A stretch of DNA of 64,000 nt from Flavobacterium sp. GSB-24 (GCF_027924665.1 NZ_AP027043.1:4588001-4652000); one strand, 5' to 3'. Shown: positions 37,868-46,842, counted from the first letter of the stretch. Notes: generated by a model from the sequence alone, not told the origin. Translations and numbers: made by a program.

Positions 37868-39352
37868 ATGATCAAAAAATTACTATTTACAGTTTTATTA
37901 CTGTTTCTAAATCTCAGCATTTCTGCTCAAAGTCCCAAACGAGGTATTGCTTACGGATATCATTCAGAAGCAGATATGCTGGCCTTAAAACCAGGACTTT
38001 CTTGGTGGTACAATTGGTCGCCAGAACCTGATGCGGCTTTAAACGCAAATTATGAATCACTTGGAGTTGAGTTTGTCCCAATGGCATGGGGAAAAATCAG
38101 CGATGCAGAAGTTCAGACTTTCATCAATAAAATAAAACCAGGAGCGAAATATCTTCTCGCTTTTAACGAACCAAATTTCACCGACGGCGCAAGATTAACA
38201 CCACAAGAAGCTGTTAATGCTTGGCCAAATATTGAAAAAATTGCTGCTGCAAAAAACCTTGAAATTGTAAGCGCATCTCCAGCTTATAACGGTCCAAACA
38301 ATTATGGCGGTTATCAAGATCCTGTTGTTTGGCACAATCAGTTTTTTCAATTATGTCCAAACTGCAAAGTCGATTATATTGCTTTTCACACGTATGATGA
38401 TACTGCAGGTTCTGTAATTGGTGTTACGGGACTTTTAAAGAAATTCAATCGTCCGCTTTGGATTACTGAATTTGCCAATAGAGTTATTCAAAGTGCTGCT
38501 GATAAAACAGCTTTTATGAAAACTATTTTAACCAATTTTGAAAATGATCCCGACATTTTCCGTTACTCATGGTACACCGGAAGAGTAAATCCTACTTGGA
38601 CAGATATGTTAGAAGGACAATTATTAAGTGGCACAAGCGGTGTTCTACGACCAATTGGAACTGAATATATCAATGTCCCTTATACAACAAAAAAAATAAC
38701 TGTTCCAGGCCGTGTTGTAGCAAACAAACACTATAGAAGAAAAGGAACCGGCTTACAAGCCACGTTAGACTCTAACACGGGGCAAAATGTTTGTTTTATC
38801 AATGATGGAGACTGGAACGAATTTATGCTAAATGTTCCTGATGCTGGAACATATAATTTGACTTTTAGAGTTGCATCACCCGTTAACACTGGAAAATTTG
38901 ATATACTTATAAATGATGTAATTGTTAAAACAGACGAAACATTTCCGCCAACTGGCGACTGGCAGACTTATGGAGACAAAGTTGTAAACGGAGTTGCATT
39001 ACCAAAAGGTGAAGTTTACTTGAAAATAAAATTCAAATCAAACGATATCAATTTTAATTATATTGATGTTATTGCCGCTAATCTTGGTGTTGGAGAATCT
39101 GAACTGGAAAAAAACAGTTTTACAGTTTATCCAAATCCAATAAAAAATCAGTCTATTCTTCATATCAAATCTGCAGAAACTGAATCAGTAAAATTAAAAA
39201 TTGTGGATATGAATGGAAATACCGTTTTTTCTTCAGATGCTTATTTTACTAATCAGGATATCAAAATTGGAGATAAACTTCCAAGAGGGGTTTATATTGT
39301 AAATGCTGTTTATGGTAAAATTGAAAAATCAATTAAGATTATTAAAAACTAA
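37868..39352 (+). CDS. Secreted GH128-type endo-beta-1,3-glucanase with CBM6-like and T9SS sorting domains
   Basis: The 494-residue protein has a signal peptide (about 1-21). A glycosyl hydrolase catalytic core lies at about 24-250, with Glu101 in LAFNEPN as likely acid/base and Glu201 in LWITEFAN as likely nucleophile, the pattern of family GH128. Residues of about 275-400 form a CBM6-like carbohydrate-binding module. The last 80 residues are a type A T9SS sorting domain (FTVYPNPIKNQ, then LPRGVYIVNAVYGKIEKSIK). It should therefore be exported across the outer membrane by T9SS and act on beta-1,3-glucans. It is not part of a polysaccharide-utilisation locus. It has a very clear promoter. Confidence 0.88.
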   Translation: MIKKLLFTVLLLFLNLSISAQSPKRGIAYGYHSEADMLALKPGLSWWYNWSPEPDAALNANYESLGVEFVPMAWGKISDAEVQTFINKIKPGAKYLLAFNEPNFTDGARLTPQEAVNAWPNIEKIAAAKNLEIVSASPAYNGPNNYGGYQDPVVWHNQFFQLCPNCKVDYIAFHTYDDTAGSVIGVTGLLKKFNRPLWITEFANRVIQSAADKTAFMKTILTNFENDPDIFRYSWYTGRVNPTWTDMLEGQLLSGTSGVLRPIGTEYINVPYTTKKITVPGRVVANKHYRRKGTGLQATLDSNTGQNVCFINDGDWNEFMLNVPDAGTYNLTFRVASPVNTGKFDILINDVIVKTDETFPPTGDWQTYGDKVVNGVALPKGEVYLKIKFKSNDINFNYIDVIAANLGVGESELEKNSFTVYPNPIKNQSILHIKSAETESVKLKIVDMNGNTVFSSDAYFTNQDIKIGDKLPRGVYIVNAVYGKIEKSIKIIKN

Positions 39353-39394
39353 GATATTAATTCTTTAATTTTTAGAAATTAAAAATCGCTATAA

Positions 39395-39930
39395 ATATTT
39401 GTTCCGTAGGAACATTTCATCGGTAGAAAAAATTATAATAGTACCAGATTTCACGTTCCTTAAGAACGTCTGAATTTTTGACCTCCTTTTTAACAATCTA
39501 ATCTCAAACGTTCCTATGGAACGTATACATGCATGTGCTATTTTTTTTTCTACCGACGAAACATTCCTACGGAATGATGACCGTAAATAAAACTAAAAAA
39601 ATTGAGTAAAAATGCTGTAAATATTGTTCCGTAGGAACATTTCGTCGGTAGAAAAATTATAATTAGAAACAGATTGCACGTTCCGTAGGAACGTTTGATT
39701 TTGGACAGCATTTTTAACAATCTAATCTCAAACGTTCCTACAGAACGTCTACATGCATGTGCTATTTTTTTTTCTACCGACGAAACATTCCTACGGAATG
39801 ATAACTGTAAATATAAAAACTAAAAAGTTGAGTGAACATTGTAAAAATATTTGTTCCGTAGGAACATTTCGTCGGTAGAAAAATTATAATAGCAACAGAT
39901 TTCACGTTCCGTAGGAACGTTTGATTTAAA
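39395..39930. repeat. Tandem array of alternating inverted repeats (REP-like), period about 226 bp
   Basis: Forward units begin with GTTCCGTAGGAAC at 39401, 39626 and 39853, so the period is 225-227 bp. Each continues with ATTTCGTCGGTAGAAAA and ends in a CGTTCC...GGAACG palindrome. Between them lie two units in reverse orientation (about 39500-39586 and 39728-39805), carrying TTTCTACCGACGAAACATT and ATTCCTACGGAAT. Each forward and reverse pair could fold into a long cruciform. There is no transposase gene nearby. The unit resembles dispersed palindromic repeats mobilised in trans by REP-associated transposases. Confidence 0.85.
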
Positions 39931-39963
39931 AAAAAGGGCTGTCTTTACTTAAGACAACCCTTT
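39931..39963 (-). terminator. Terminator of the phosphoglucosamine mutase gene
   Basis: AAAGGG and TGTCTT (39933-39945) pair with AAGACA and CCCTTT (39951-39963) with one mismatch and a five-base loop. A-tracts on the left provide the U-run for leftward transcripts. Confidence 0.83.
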
Positions 39964-39986
39964 GAATATATAAAAAAACTAAAATC

Positions 39987-41375
39987 TTAGATTCCAGCTA
40001 TTATTTTAATCTCATCAATAATACGAAGAGCAAGTTTATCTGCAGCATCTTGAGAAGGTGCTTCTGTATAAATACGGATAATTGGTTCTGTATTTGATTT
40101 TCTTAAATGAACCCATTCTGTTGCAAAATCAATTTTCACACCATCAATTGTCGAAATATCTTCGTTTTTATATTTCTCTGTCATTTGAGTTAAAATGGCA
40201 TCAACATCAATCTGCGGTGTTAATTCAATTTTATTTTTGCTCATATAATATTCTGGATAAGAAGCTCTCAATGCAGAAACCGACATTTTTTTATTAGCCA
40301 AATGCGTTAAGAACAAAGCAACTCCAACCAAACTATCACGTCCGTAATGCAATTCAGGATAGATAATTCCGCCGTTACCTTCACCGCCAATTACAGCATT
40401 GTTTTTCTTCATCAATTCAACAACATTCACCTCTCCTACTGCACTTGCTTCGTAACTTCCGTTATGATTTGCAGTTACATCACGCAATGCGCGAGAAGAC
40501 GACATGTTTGAAACTGTGTTTCCTGGAGTTTTACTCAAAACATAATCTGCACAGGCAACCAACGTATATTCTTCACCAAACATTTCGCCATCTTCGCTGA
40601 TAAAAGCCAAACGGTCAACATCTGGATCGACAACAATTCCTAAATGTGCATTTTCTTTTACAACCAATTCAGAAATATCAGTTAAATGCTCTTTTAAAGG
40701 CTCTGGATTGTGAGGGAAATGTCCATTTGGTTCACAGTATAATTCTACCACTTCAACTCCCATTTGCTTAAGAAGTTTTGGAATAATAATGCCTCCAGAA
40801 GAATTTACACCATCTACAACCACTTTAAATTTAGCTTCTTTTACCGCTTCGATATCTACCAATGGTAAGTTTAAAACTTCATCAATATGAATATCCATGT
40901 AAGCATCGTTTGGTATAATTTCACCTAAACTATCAACATCCGAAAAATCAAAAGCTTCAGCTTCAGCAATTTCAAGGATTTTTGCACCATCTGCACCGCT
41001 TAAAAATTCTCCTTTTGCATTTAATAATTTTAAAGCATTCCATTGTTTTGGATTATGCGACGCCGTTAAAATAATTCCGCCATCGGCTTTTTCCAAAGGT
41101 ACGGCAACTTCAACCGTTGGAGTTGTCGAAAGTCCAAGATCGATTACATTGATCCCTAAACCAATTAAAGTATTTACTACTAAGTTGTGAATCATTGGCC
41201 CAGAAATTCTGGCATCGCGACCAATTACAACTGTCAATTTATCTTTAGAAATATTATTTTTTAAGAAAGTTCCGTATGCCGACGCAAATTTTACCGCATC
41301 AACAGGAGTTAAATTATCTCCTACTTTTCCTCCGATCGTCCCACGGATTCCAGAAATAGATTTTATTAGAGTCAT
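39987..41375 (-). CDS. glmM: Phosphoglucosamine mutase (GlmM-like)
   Basis: The 462-residue alpha-D-phosphohexomutase has the phosphoserine loop TASHNPKQWNALK (about residue 100), the metal-binding loop DPDVDRLAF (about 240), the sugar-binding GEGNGG loop (about 320) and the phosphate-binding end RKSNTEPIIRIYTEA. The start ISGIRGTIGG is typical. In Bacteroidota this length and sequence type is assigned to GlmM, which converts glucosamine-6-phosphate to glucosamine-1-phosphate for cell-wall and LPS precursors. A phosphomannomutase role cannot be excluded from motifs alone. It stands alone with its own promoter box and terminator. Confidence 0.88.
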   Translation of the reverse strand: MTLIKSISGIRGTIGGKVGDNLTPVDAVKFASAYGTFLKNNISKDKLTVVIGRDARISGPMIHNLVVNTLIGLGINVIDLGLSTTPTVEVAVPLEKADGGIILTASHNPKQWNALKLLNAKGEFLSGADGAKILEIAEAEAFDFSDVDSLGEIIPNDAYMDIHIDEVLNLPLVDIEAVKEAKFKVVVDGVNSSGGIIIPKLLKQMGVEVVELYCEPNGHFPHNPEPLKEHLTDISELVVKENAHLGIVVDPDVDRLAFISEDGEMFGEEYTLVACADYVLSKTPGNTVSNMSSSRALRDVTANHNGSYEASAVGEVNVVELMKKNNAVIGGEGNGGIIYPELHYGRDSLVGVALFLTHLANKKMSVSALRASYPEYYMSKNKIELTPQIDVDAILTQMTEKYKNEDISTIDGVKIDFATEWVHLRKSNTEPIIRIYTEAPSQDAADKLALRIIDEIKIIAGI

Positions 41376-41401
41376 TTTTGTGAGTTAGGGTTATTTTATT
41401 A

Positions 41402-41409
41402 CAAATATA
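41402..41409 (-). promoter_or_regulatory. Bacteroidota -7 box (TATATTTG) of glmM
   Basis: CAAATATA on the plus strand reads TATATTTG on the minus strand, an exact TAnnTTTG match 27 bp before the glmM ATG. Confidence 0.65.
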
Positions 41410-41536
41410 GAAAAGTTACTGAGTTACTCCCGCAGTAAATTTCTAAGAATTTGAAATTGCAGTATGGTTTTGCTTTGAAAGAACACAATTTTATAACAAA
41501 ATGATTTAAAAAAGTTTTTATACATTTACTAAAATA

Positions 41537-41572
41537 ACTTAGAAACTTAGCCTCTAAGAATCTTAGCAACTC
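41537..41572 (+). repeat. Short intergenic repeat with CTTAG units
   Basis: The stretch contains CTTAG three times plus a CTAAG and sits in the leader of the next gene, ending 6 bp before its ATG. Such A/C/T/G-skewed phrases are common dispersed intergenic repeats in flavobacteria. Confidence 0.4.
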
Positions 41573-41578
41573 AAAAAA

Positions 41579-42163
41579 ATGAATTTCTTAGCCCACATAT
41601 ATCTTTCTGGAGAAAATGATTTGATCAAAATTGGAAATTTTATGGCCGATGGAATTCGCGGGAAACAATTTGAGCATTTTCCCGAAGATGTCCAAAAAGG
41701 AATTTTACTGCATCGATTCATTGATACTTATACCGATTCTCACCATATTTTCAGAAAAAGTACCAAACGCTTACACGATAGATACCACCATTATTCGGGA
41801 GTTATTGTAGATATCGTTTACGATCATTTTCTGGCCAAAAACTGGAGTAATTATTCGGAAGAAAAATTAGAAAGTTTTATTAATCGATTCTATAACTCTT
41901 TACATGACAATTATAGTATTTTGACCGAAAAAACACAAGGTCTAATGCCTTATATGATCGAAAGAAACTGGCTTTTAAGTTACAGGACTACAGAGGGGAT
42001 TCACCAGATTCTAACGCAGATGGATCGAAGATCTAAAAACATTTCTAAAATGCAGTATGCGATAGAAGAACTTAATGAATTTTACGACGAATTTGAAGAA
42101 GAATTTACTTCATTTTTTGAAGAAATAAAAATACAAGCAAAAGCAAAATTGCTTTCTCTTTAA
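41579..42163 (+). CDS. Acyl carrier protein phosphodiesterase (AcpH, DUF479 family)
   Basis: The 194-residue all-helical protein begins MNFLAHIYLSGENDLIKIGN, the hallmark start of ACP phosphodiesterases. It keeps the HD-type metal-site residues in ILLHRFIDTYTDSHHIFRKS and VDIVYDHFLAKNW. AcpH removes the 4'-phosphopantetheine arm from acyl carrier protein. The gene is followed 33 bp later by gamma-glutamyltransferase in the same direction, but no functional link is evident. Confidence 0.88.
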   Translation: MNFLAHIYLSGENDLIKIGNFMADGIRGKQFEHFPEDVQKGILLHRFIDTYTDSHHIFRKSTKRLHDRYHHYSGVIVDIVYDHFLAKNWSNYSEEKLESFINRFYNSLHDNYSILTEKTQGLMPYMIERNWLLSYRTTEGIHQILTQMDRRSKNISKMQYAIEELNEFYDEFEEEFTSFFEEIKIQAKAKLLSL

Positions 42164-42196
42164 CTGCTTTTTCTCATTTACAAAATTATTACACAC

Positions 42197-43882
42197 ATGA
42201 AAAAAATTACGCTTTTAATAGCTCTTATTTATATTAGCAGCAATGCACAGCAGGTAAATACAGCACCAACAGGATTAGTTGTCACAAAAGCAATGGTCGT
42301 TTCTGCACGTGAAGAAGCGTCTAAAATTGGTTCCGATATTATGAAAAAAGGCGGTAATGCTTTTGATGCCATGGTAGGAACCGAATTAGCCCTGGCAGTT
42401 GCATTTCCCTTTGCTGGAAATATTGGCGGCGGCGGATTTATGGTGTATCGAAAAGCAAATGGAGAAGTTGGTTCTTTAGATTACCGCGAAAAAGCACCGT
42501 TGGCAGCAACAAAAGATATGTTTCTGGACAGCCAAGGAAATGTTATAAAAGGAAAAAGCACTGAAACAGCTCTTGCTATTGGTGTTCCTGGAACTATTGC
42601 CGGAGTTTTTGCTGTACATAAAAAGTACGGAACAATGCCAATTTCTAAAATTCTAGAACCTGTAATTGCTCTTGCAGAAAGAGGAGTTGTTGTGACCAAA
42701 AAACAAGAAAAAAGTTTAAAAGATTATCACGAAAGTATTGTAAAAATAAACGGCGAAACTTCTCTTTTGTCTGGAAATTTTAAAGAGAATGATACTATTA
42801 AATATCCAGCTTTAGCTAAGACTTTAAAAAGAATTCAGAAAAAAGGAAGAAATGAATTCTACAAAGGCGAAACGGCTAAAATTCTTGTAGATTATCTTCA
42901 AAAAAAAGGCGGTATTATTACCCTGCAGGATTTAGCGAAATATGAAGCCAAATGGAGAAAACCACTTCAATTTACTTATAAAGATTTAAAAATTACTTCG
43001 ATGTCACCTCCTAGCAGCGGAGGAATCTGTCTGGCACAAATTTTAAAAATGCTGGAGCCATACGATTTAGCAAAAATGGGACATAATACAGCTGAATCTA
43101 TTCAGGTTATTGTAGAAGCTGAAAGAAGAGCATATGCCGACCGCAGTTTCTTTTTAGGAGATCCAGATTTTGTAAAAATTCCGATTAAAGAATTATTAGA
43201 TAAAAATTATTTACAGAATAGAATGGCTAGTTTCAATCCAGAAAAAGCCACTTTATCTTCTGAAATAAAAGAAGGAAAAGTAAATTATGCCGAAAGTACA
43301 GAAACCACCCATTACTCTATTGTAGACCAATTCGGAAATGCAATTGCTGCTACTACAACATTAAATGATGGTTATGGATCAAAATATTATTGTGATGAAT
43401 TGGGTTTCTTCTTAAATAATGAAATGGACGATTTCAGCGCTAAACCGGGTTCTCCTAATATGTTTGGCTTAGTTGGAAATGAAGCCAACAGCATTGCACC
43501 GCAAAAACGCATGTTAAGTTCAATGACACCGACAATTGTAGAGAAAGACGGAAAATTATTTATGGTTGTAGGAACTCCTGGAGGTTCAACCATTATTACT
43601 TCTGTTTTACAAACTATTTTAAATGTTTACGAATATAATTTGAGTATGCAGGAAGCTGTAAATGCACCACGTTTCCATCATCAGTGGCTTCCCGATTTAA
43701 TTACTTTTGAACCTAGTACCTTCGAAACAAAAACAATTGACAAGCTTAAAGCTAAAAATTATCTAATCAACGAAAAACCAACTCCTATCATCGGAAAAGT
43801 GGATGCAATTTTAGTTCTTCCAAATAAAAGTCTTGAAGGCGGAGCTGATTTTCGTGGAGATGATACTGCCGTTGGTTTTTAA
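42197..43882 (+). CDS. ggt: Gamma-glutamyltransferase, periplasmic
   Basis: The 561-residue precursor has a signal peptide (MKKITLLIALIYISSNAQ). It should self-cleave before Thr370 in TTHYSIVD, which then becomes the catalytic nucleophile of the small subunit. The large subunit carries GGNAFDAMVGTELALAVAFP and the substrate-binding GSLDYREKAP arginine. The small subunit has ATTTLNDGYGSK and the late GTPGGSTIITSVLQ. The enzyme splits glutathione and other gamma-glutamyl compounds in the periplasm. Length and motifs are complete. Confidence 0.95.
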   Translation: MKKITLLIALIYISSNAQQVNTAPTGLVVTKAMVVSAREEASKIGSDIMKKGGNAFDAMVGTELALAVAFPFAGNIGGGGFMVYRKANGEVGSLDYREKAPLAATKDMFLDSQGNVIKGKSTETALAIGVPGTIAGVFAVHKKYGTMPISKILEPVIALAERGVVVTKKQEKSLKDYHESIVKINGETSLLSGNFKENDTIKYPALAKTLKRIQKKGRNEFYKGETAKILVDYLQKKGGIITLQDLAKYEAKWRKPLQFTYKDLKITSMSPPSSGGICLAQILKMLEPYDLAKMGHNTAESIQVIVEAERRAYADRSFFLGDPDFVKIPIKELLDKNYLQNRMASFNPEKATLSSEIKEGKVNYAESTETTHYSIVDQFGNAIAATTTLNDGYGSKYYCDELGFFLNNEMDDFSAKPGSPNMFGLVGNEANSIAPQKRMLSSMTPTIVEKDGKLFMVVGTPGGSTIITSVLQTILNVYEYNLSMQEAVNAPRFHHQWLPDLITFEPSTFETKTIDKLKAKNYLINEKPTPIIGKVDAILVLPNKSLEGGADFRGDDTAVGF

Positions 43883-43922
43883 TACTTCTGCCTTTTTATT
43901 TTTTTAATCTAAGATTATAGCC

Positions 43923-43930
43923 TAATTTTG
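43923..43930 (+). promoter_or_regulatory. Bacteroidota -7 box (TAATTTTG) of the ClC gene
   Basis: An exact TAnnTTTG match lies 26 bp before the ATG at 43956. Confidence 0.6.
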
Positions 43931-43955
43931 TAAGAACGATAATTTTTAAAACCTA

Positions 43956-45740
43956 ATGCTAAAAAAATATTTCAGAAGACTCGAAAGCATAATTGCTTTG
44001 GCGCAATCGTTAATGACTCCAAAGCAGTTTATTTTTTTATCAAGTGTTTTAATTGGGATTTCATGCTCTTTAGCAGTAATCGTTTTAAAAACTTTTGCTC
44101 ACAGCGTATTTTCTTTTGCCACTTACATCAACGGAATTTTAAAACTAAGTTTCATTAATAGTATTCTGCCAATTGTTGGTATTTTACTGACGGTTTTTGT
44201 GGTTAAAAAAGTACTTAACGGATCTATACAAAAAGGGACTTCACAGATACTTTATGCTGTTGCAAAAAAAGCCAGCATTATTCCGAGAAAACAGATGTAT
44301 GCTCAGATTGTTACCAGTTCCTTAACCGTTGGTTTGGGAGGTTCTGCAGGTTTAGAAAGTCCGATTGTGATTACTGGAGCTGCATTTGGTTCAAATTTCG
44401 CTCAAAATTACAAACTGCCGTACAAAGACAGAACTTTATTAATTGGCTGTGGCGTTGCGGCTGGAATTTCAGCTGCTTTTAATGCTCCAATTGCTGGAGT
44501 TCTTTTTGCTATTGAAGTTTTACTGGTAGATGTTAGTATTTCTGCATTTACACCCATTATGATTTCTGCTGCAACAGGTGCATTAGTTTCCGCAATTGTT
44601 TTAGATGAAACGATTCTTTTGAGTTTTAAAAAGCAAGAAACGTTCGATTTTCATAATATTCCTTTTTACGTTGTTTTAGGTGTTCTTACGGGATTAGTTG
44701 CTATTTATTATTCTCGAAATTTTCAGAGAGTTGAGCATTATTTTTCCAAGCAGCAGATTAATCCATACAAAAAAGCGTTAATTGGTTCATCGCTTTTAGC
44801 GTTACTAATTTTTATTTTTCCAACGTTGTTTGGTGAAGGATATGAAAGCATCAAAACTTTGTCTGAAACAGATCCTGGAAAACTATTAGACAATACTTTG
44901 TTTGCAGATTTTAGAAATAACCAATGGGTTTTGCTGCTATTTGTGGGAGCAACAATGATGGTTAAAGTTTTTGCTTCAGGATTAACTATTGGAAGTGGTG
45001 GAAATGGAGGAAACTTTGCTCCTTCTCTATTTTTAGGTTCGTATTTGGGTTATTTCTTTTCTAAATTTATAACACTTATCGGTTTATCAAAACTTCCTAT
45101 CACCAATTTTACGATGGTCGGAATGGCTGGAATTTTGAGTGGTTTATTTCATGCTCCTTTGACCGCTATTTTCTTGATTGCAGAAATAACAGGAGGTTAC
45201 GGATTAATGATTCCGCTTATGATAGTTTCTTCTATTAGTTTTGCGATTTCTAAACGTTATGAAAAATATTCGCTTGACGTAAAAGGATTAGCGAAAAAAG
45301 GTCACGCCTTTACCAGTAATAAAGACTCTAATATTCTTTCAACTTTAGATATCGACACCATCATTCAATGTGATTATTTAACCGTTCATCCCGATGAAAA
45401 TTTAAGTAAATTGGTCGATCTTATTTCGCATTCTAATCAAGTCGTTTTCGCAGTTGTTAACAATGATAAAGATTTAGTCGGCGTTGTACATTTTAATGAT
45501 ATTAGAGAAATTATTTTCAATGCTTACCGCGTAAAATATACCCAGATTAAAGATGTAATGAAAACGCCAGCTGCAACCATTTCTTCGTTTGACAGTATGG
45601 AAATCGTGATGAGTAAATTTGAAAAATCGAAATCGGCATTTCTTCCTGTTTTAAGAAACGGCAAATATCACGGCTTCATTTCCAAATCAATAGCACTTGA
45701 AGCTTATAGAACAAAACTTCGTTCTATGACGATTGAATAA
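43956..45740 (+). CDS. ClC-family chloride channel with CBS domains
   Basis: The 594-residue protein has a ClC membrane core (about 20-430) and two CBS domains (about 455-590). The external gate glutamate is kept: Glu134 in GLESP, in place of the commoner GREGP. The motif GSGGNGGNFAPSLFLG is present. In FNAPIAGVLFAIEVLL the residue after Glu187 is Val188, where proton-coupled exchangers of the E. coli type have a second glutamate. Valine there is typical of ClC channels, so this may be a channel and not a chloride/proton antiporter. The gene seems monocistronic, with its own promoter box and a hairpin after it. Confidence 0.92.
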   Translation: MLKKYFRRLESIIALAQSLMTPKQFIFLSSVLIGISCSLAVIVLKTFAHSVFSFATYINGILKLSFINSILPIVGILLTVFVVKKVLNGSIQKGTSQILYAVAKKASIIPRKQMYAQIVTSSLTVGLGGSAGLESPIVITGAAFGSNFAQNYKLPYKDRTLLIGCGVAAGISAAFNAPIAGVLFAIEVLLVDVSISAFTPIMISAATGALVSAIVLDETILLSFKKQETFDFHNIPFYVVLGVLTGLVAIYYSRNFQRVEHYFSKQQINPYKKALIGSSLLALLIFIFPTLFGEGYESIKTLSETDPGKLLDNTLFADFRNNQWVLLLFVGATMMVKVFASGLTIGSGGNGGNFAPSLFLGSYLGYFFSKFITLIGLSKLPITNFTMVGMAGILSGLFHAPLTAIFLIAEITGGYGLMIPLMIVSSISFAISKRYEKYSLDVKGLAKKGHAFTSNKDSNILSTLDIDTIIQCDYLTVHPDENLSKLVDLISHSNQVVFAVVNNDKDLVGVVHFNDIREIIFNAYRVKYTQIKDVMKTPAATISSFDSMEIVMSKFEKSKSAFLPVLRNGKYHGFISKSIALEAYRTKLRSMTIE

Positions 45741-45741
45741 G

Positions 45742-45785
45742 CTTAATATCGGATAAGTTAAAAATTTTATTTATCCGATATTAAG
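45742..45785. repeat. Perfect 15-bp inverted repeat between clc and fic genes
   Basis: CTTAATATCGGATAA (45742-45756) is the exact reverse complement of TTATCCGATATTAAG (45771-45785), with a 14-base spacer. It begins 2 bp after the clc stop codon and ends 3 bp before the fic promoter box. There is no U-run, so it could be an atypical terminator, an operator, or both. Confidence 0.75.
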
Positions 45786-45788
45786 AAG

Positions 45789-45796
45789 TAAATTTG
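45789..45796 (+). promoter_or_regulatory. Bacteroidota -7 box (TAAATTTG) of the fic gene
   Basis: An exact TAnnTTTG match lies 7 bp before the ATG at 45804, which would give an almost leaderless mRNA. The inverted repeat at 45742-45785 overlaps where the -33 region would be. Confidence 0.6.
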
Positions 45797-45803
45797 TCGT
45801 CGA

Positions 45804-46757
45804 ATGTGGAATATAGATCTAACATACAGAACAGAATTTCAGTCAACCTTTGATCGATTGTACCAAAAAAGGCAGGAACTGCAAACCAGCAGACCATTGC
45901 CAAATATTGCTTTGCATAAAATTAGAGAAAGTTTATCTATAGAATGGACGTACAATTCTAATAGTATTGAAGGAAATACAATGAGTTTGCGCGAAACCCA
46001 GATGGTGATTCAAGAAGGAATTACAATTAAAGGAAAATCACTTCGCGAACATTTTGAAACTCATAATCATGATAAAGCTATCGATTATCTTTATTCTATT
46101 GTTGATGACAATTACAAACTTAGAAGCATTGATATACTTTCTATTCATGGTTTAGTTTTACGTTCTATCGAAGATGATTTTGCAGGGCGAATTCGTAATG
46201 GAGGCGTTCGAATTTCGGGAGCTAATTTTATGCCTCCAAATGCCAATAAAGTTTCCGATTATTTGGACGAATTAATTGATTTTATCAATACAAATCCTCT
46301 TGGTTTAAATGATATTGAACTCGCAACAATCTATCATCATAAACTAGTCTGGATTCATCCTTTTTTTGACGGGAACGGACGCACAGTTCGCTTAACCATG
46401 AATTTATTATTGATGCGCTCTGGTTTTCCTCCTGCAATCATTTTAAAAAATGATCGCAAGAAATACTATGAAGCACTTAATCAAGCTAATAACGGTAATT
46501 ATCAAAAACTAACACTTTTAATGTGTCAAGCACTTGAGCGAACACTCAATATTTATTTAAGTGCTATGCCAGGAAGTAGTTACGACTACCAATCCATACA
46601 AAATATCGTTAGCGAACCCGACACACCATATGGTCAGGAATATGTAAGTTTGTTGGCCAGAACAGGAAAAATAGACGCTTATAAAGAAGGTCGAAATTGG
46701 TATACAACCAAGGAAGCTATCGAAGAATATATGGCAACAAGAAAAAGAAAACGCTAG
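45804..46757 (+). CDS. Fic-family protein, class II, with C-terminal winged helix
   Basis: The 317-residue protein has the complete Fic active site HPFFDGNGR (residues 185-193), which transfers AMP or a related group from a nucleotide to target proteins. The autoinhibitory helix motif SxxxEG appears at residues 52-57 in the N-terminal part, which makes it a class II Fic protein, normally kept off by its own Glu56. The last 60 residues (YVSLLARTGKIDAYKEGRNW, TTKEAIEEYMATRKRKR) resemble a helix-turn-helix domain. It is not accompanied by an antitoxin gene, consistent with built-in inhibition. The target is unknown. Confidence 0.92.
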   Translation: MWNIDLTYRTEFQSTFDRLYQKRQELQTSRPLPNIALHKIRESLSIEWTYNSNSIEGNTMSLRETQMVIQEGITIKGKSLREHFETHNHDKAIDYLYSIVDDNYKLRSIDILSIHGLVLRSIEDDFAGRIRNGGVRISGANFMPPNANKVSDYLDELIDFINTNPLGLNDIELATIYHHKLVWIHPFFDGNGRTVRLTMNLLLMRSGFPPAIILKNDRKKYYEALNQANNGNYQKLTLLMCQALERTLNIYLSAMPGSSYDYQSIQNIVSEPDTPYGQEYVSLLARTGKIDAYKEGRNWYTTKEAIEEYMATRKRKR

Positions 46758-46834
46758 TTGCTACTAGCTTAATTTTGTTACAATTTTTAACATAAACTTC
46801 TATAGTCTAGTGCAAAAAGAACAAATCAAAGTGG

Positions 46835-46842
46835 TAACTTTG
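46835..46842 (+). promoter_or_regulatory. Bacteroidota -7 box (TAACTTTG) of uvrA
   Basis: An exact TAnnTTTG match lies 16 bp upstream of the ATG at 46859. Its position shows that the in-frame TTG at 46847 is not the start, because it would fall at or before the transcription start. Confidence 0.7.

Larger units (their letters stand above)
39353..39986. other. Intergenic region filled by a palindromic repeat array
   Basis: The 634 bp between the glucanase and the phosphoglucosamine mutase gene hold no gene. About 530 bp is the repeat array described separately, and the right end holds a terminator (39933-39963). Confidence 0.85.

Noticed and set aside
39395..39930. CRISPR array
   Set aside because: The repeats are palindromic, alternate in orientation and have a period of about 226 bp. 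There are no short equal spacers and no cas genes.
39395..39930. Insertion sequence
   Set aside because: There is no open frame inside the array and no transposase anywhere in the window. It is better described as a noncoding palindromic repeat.
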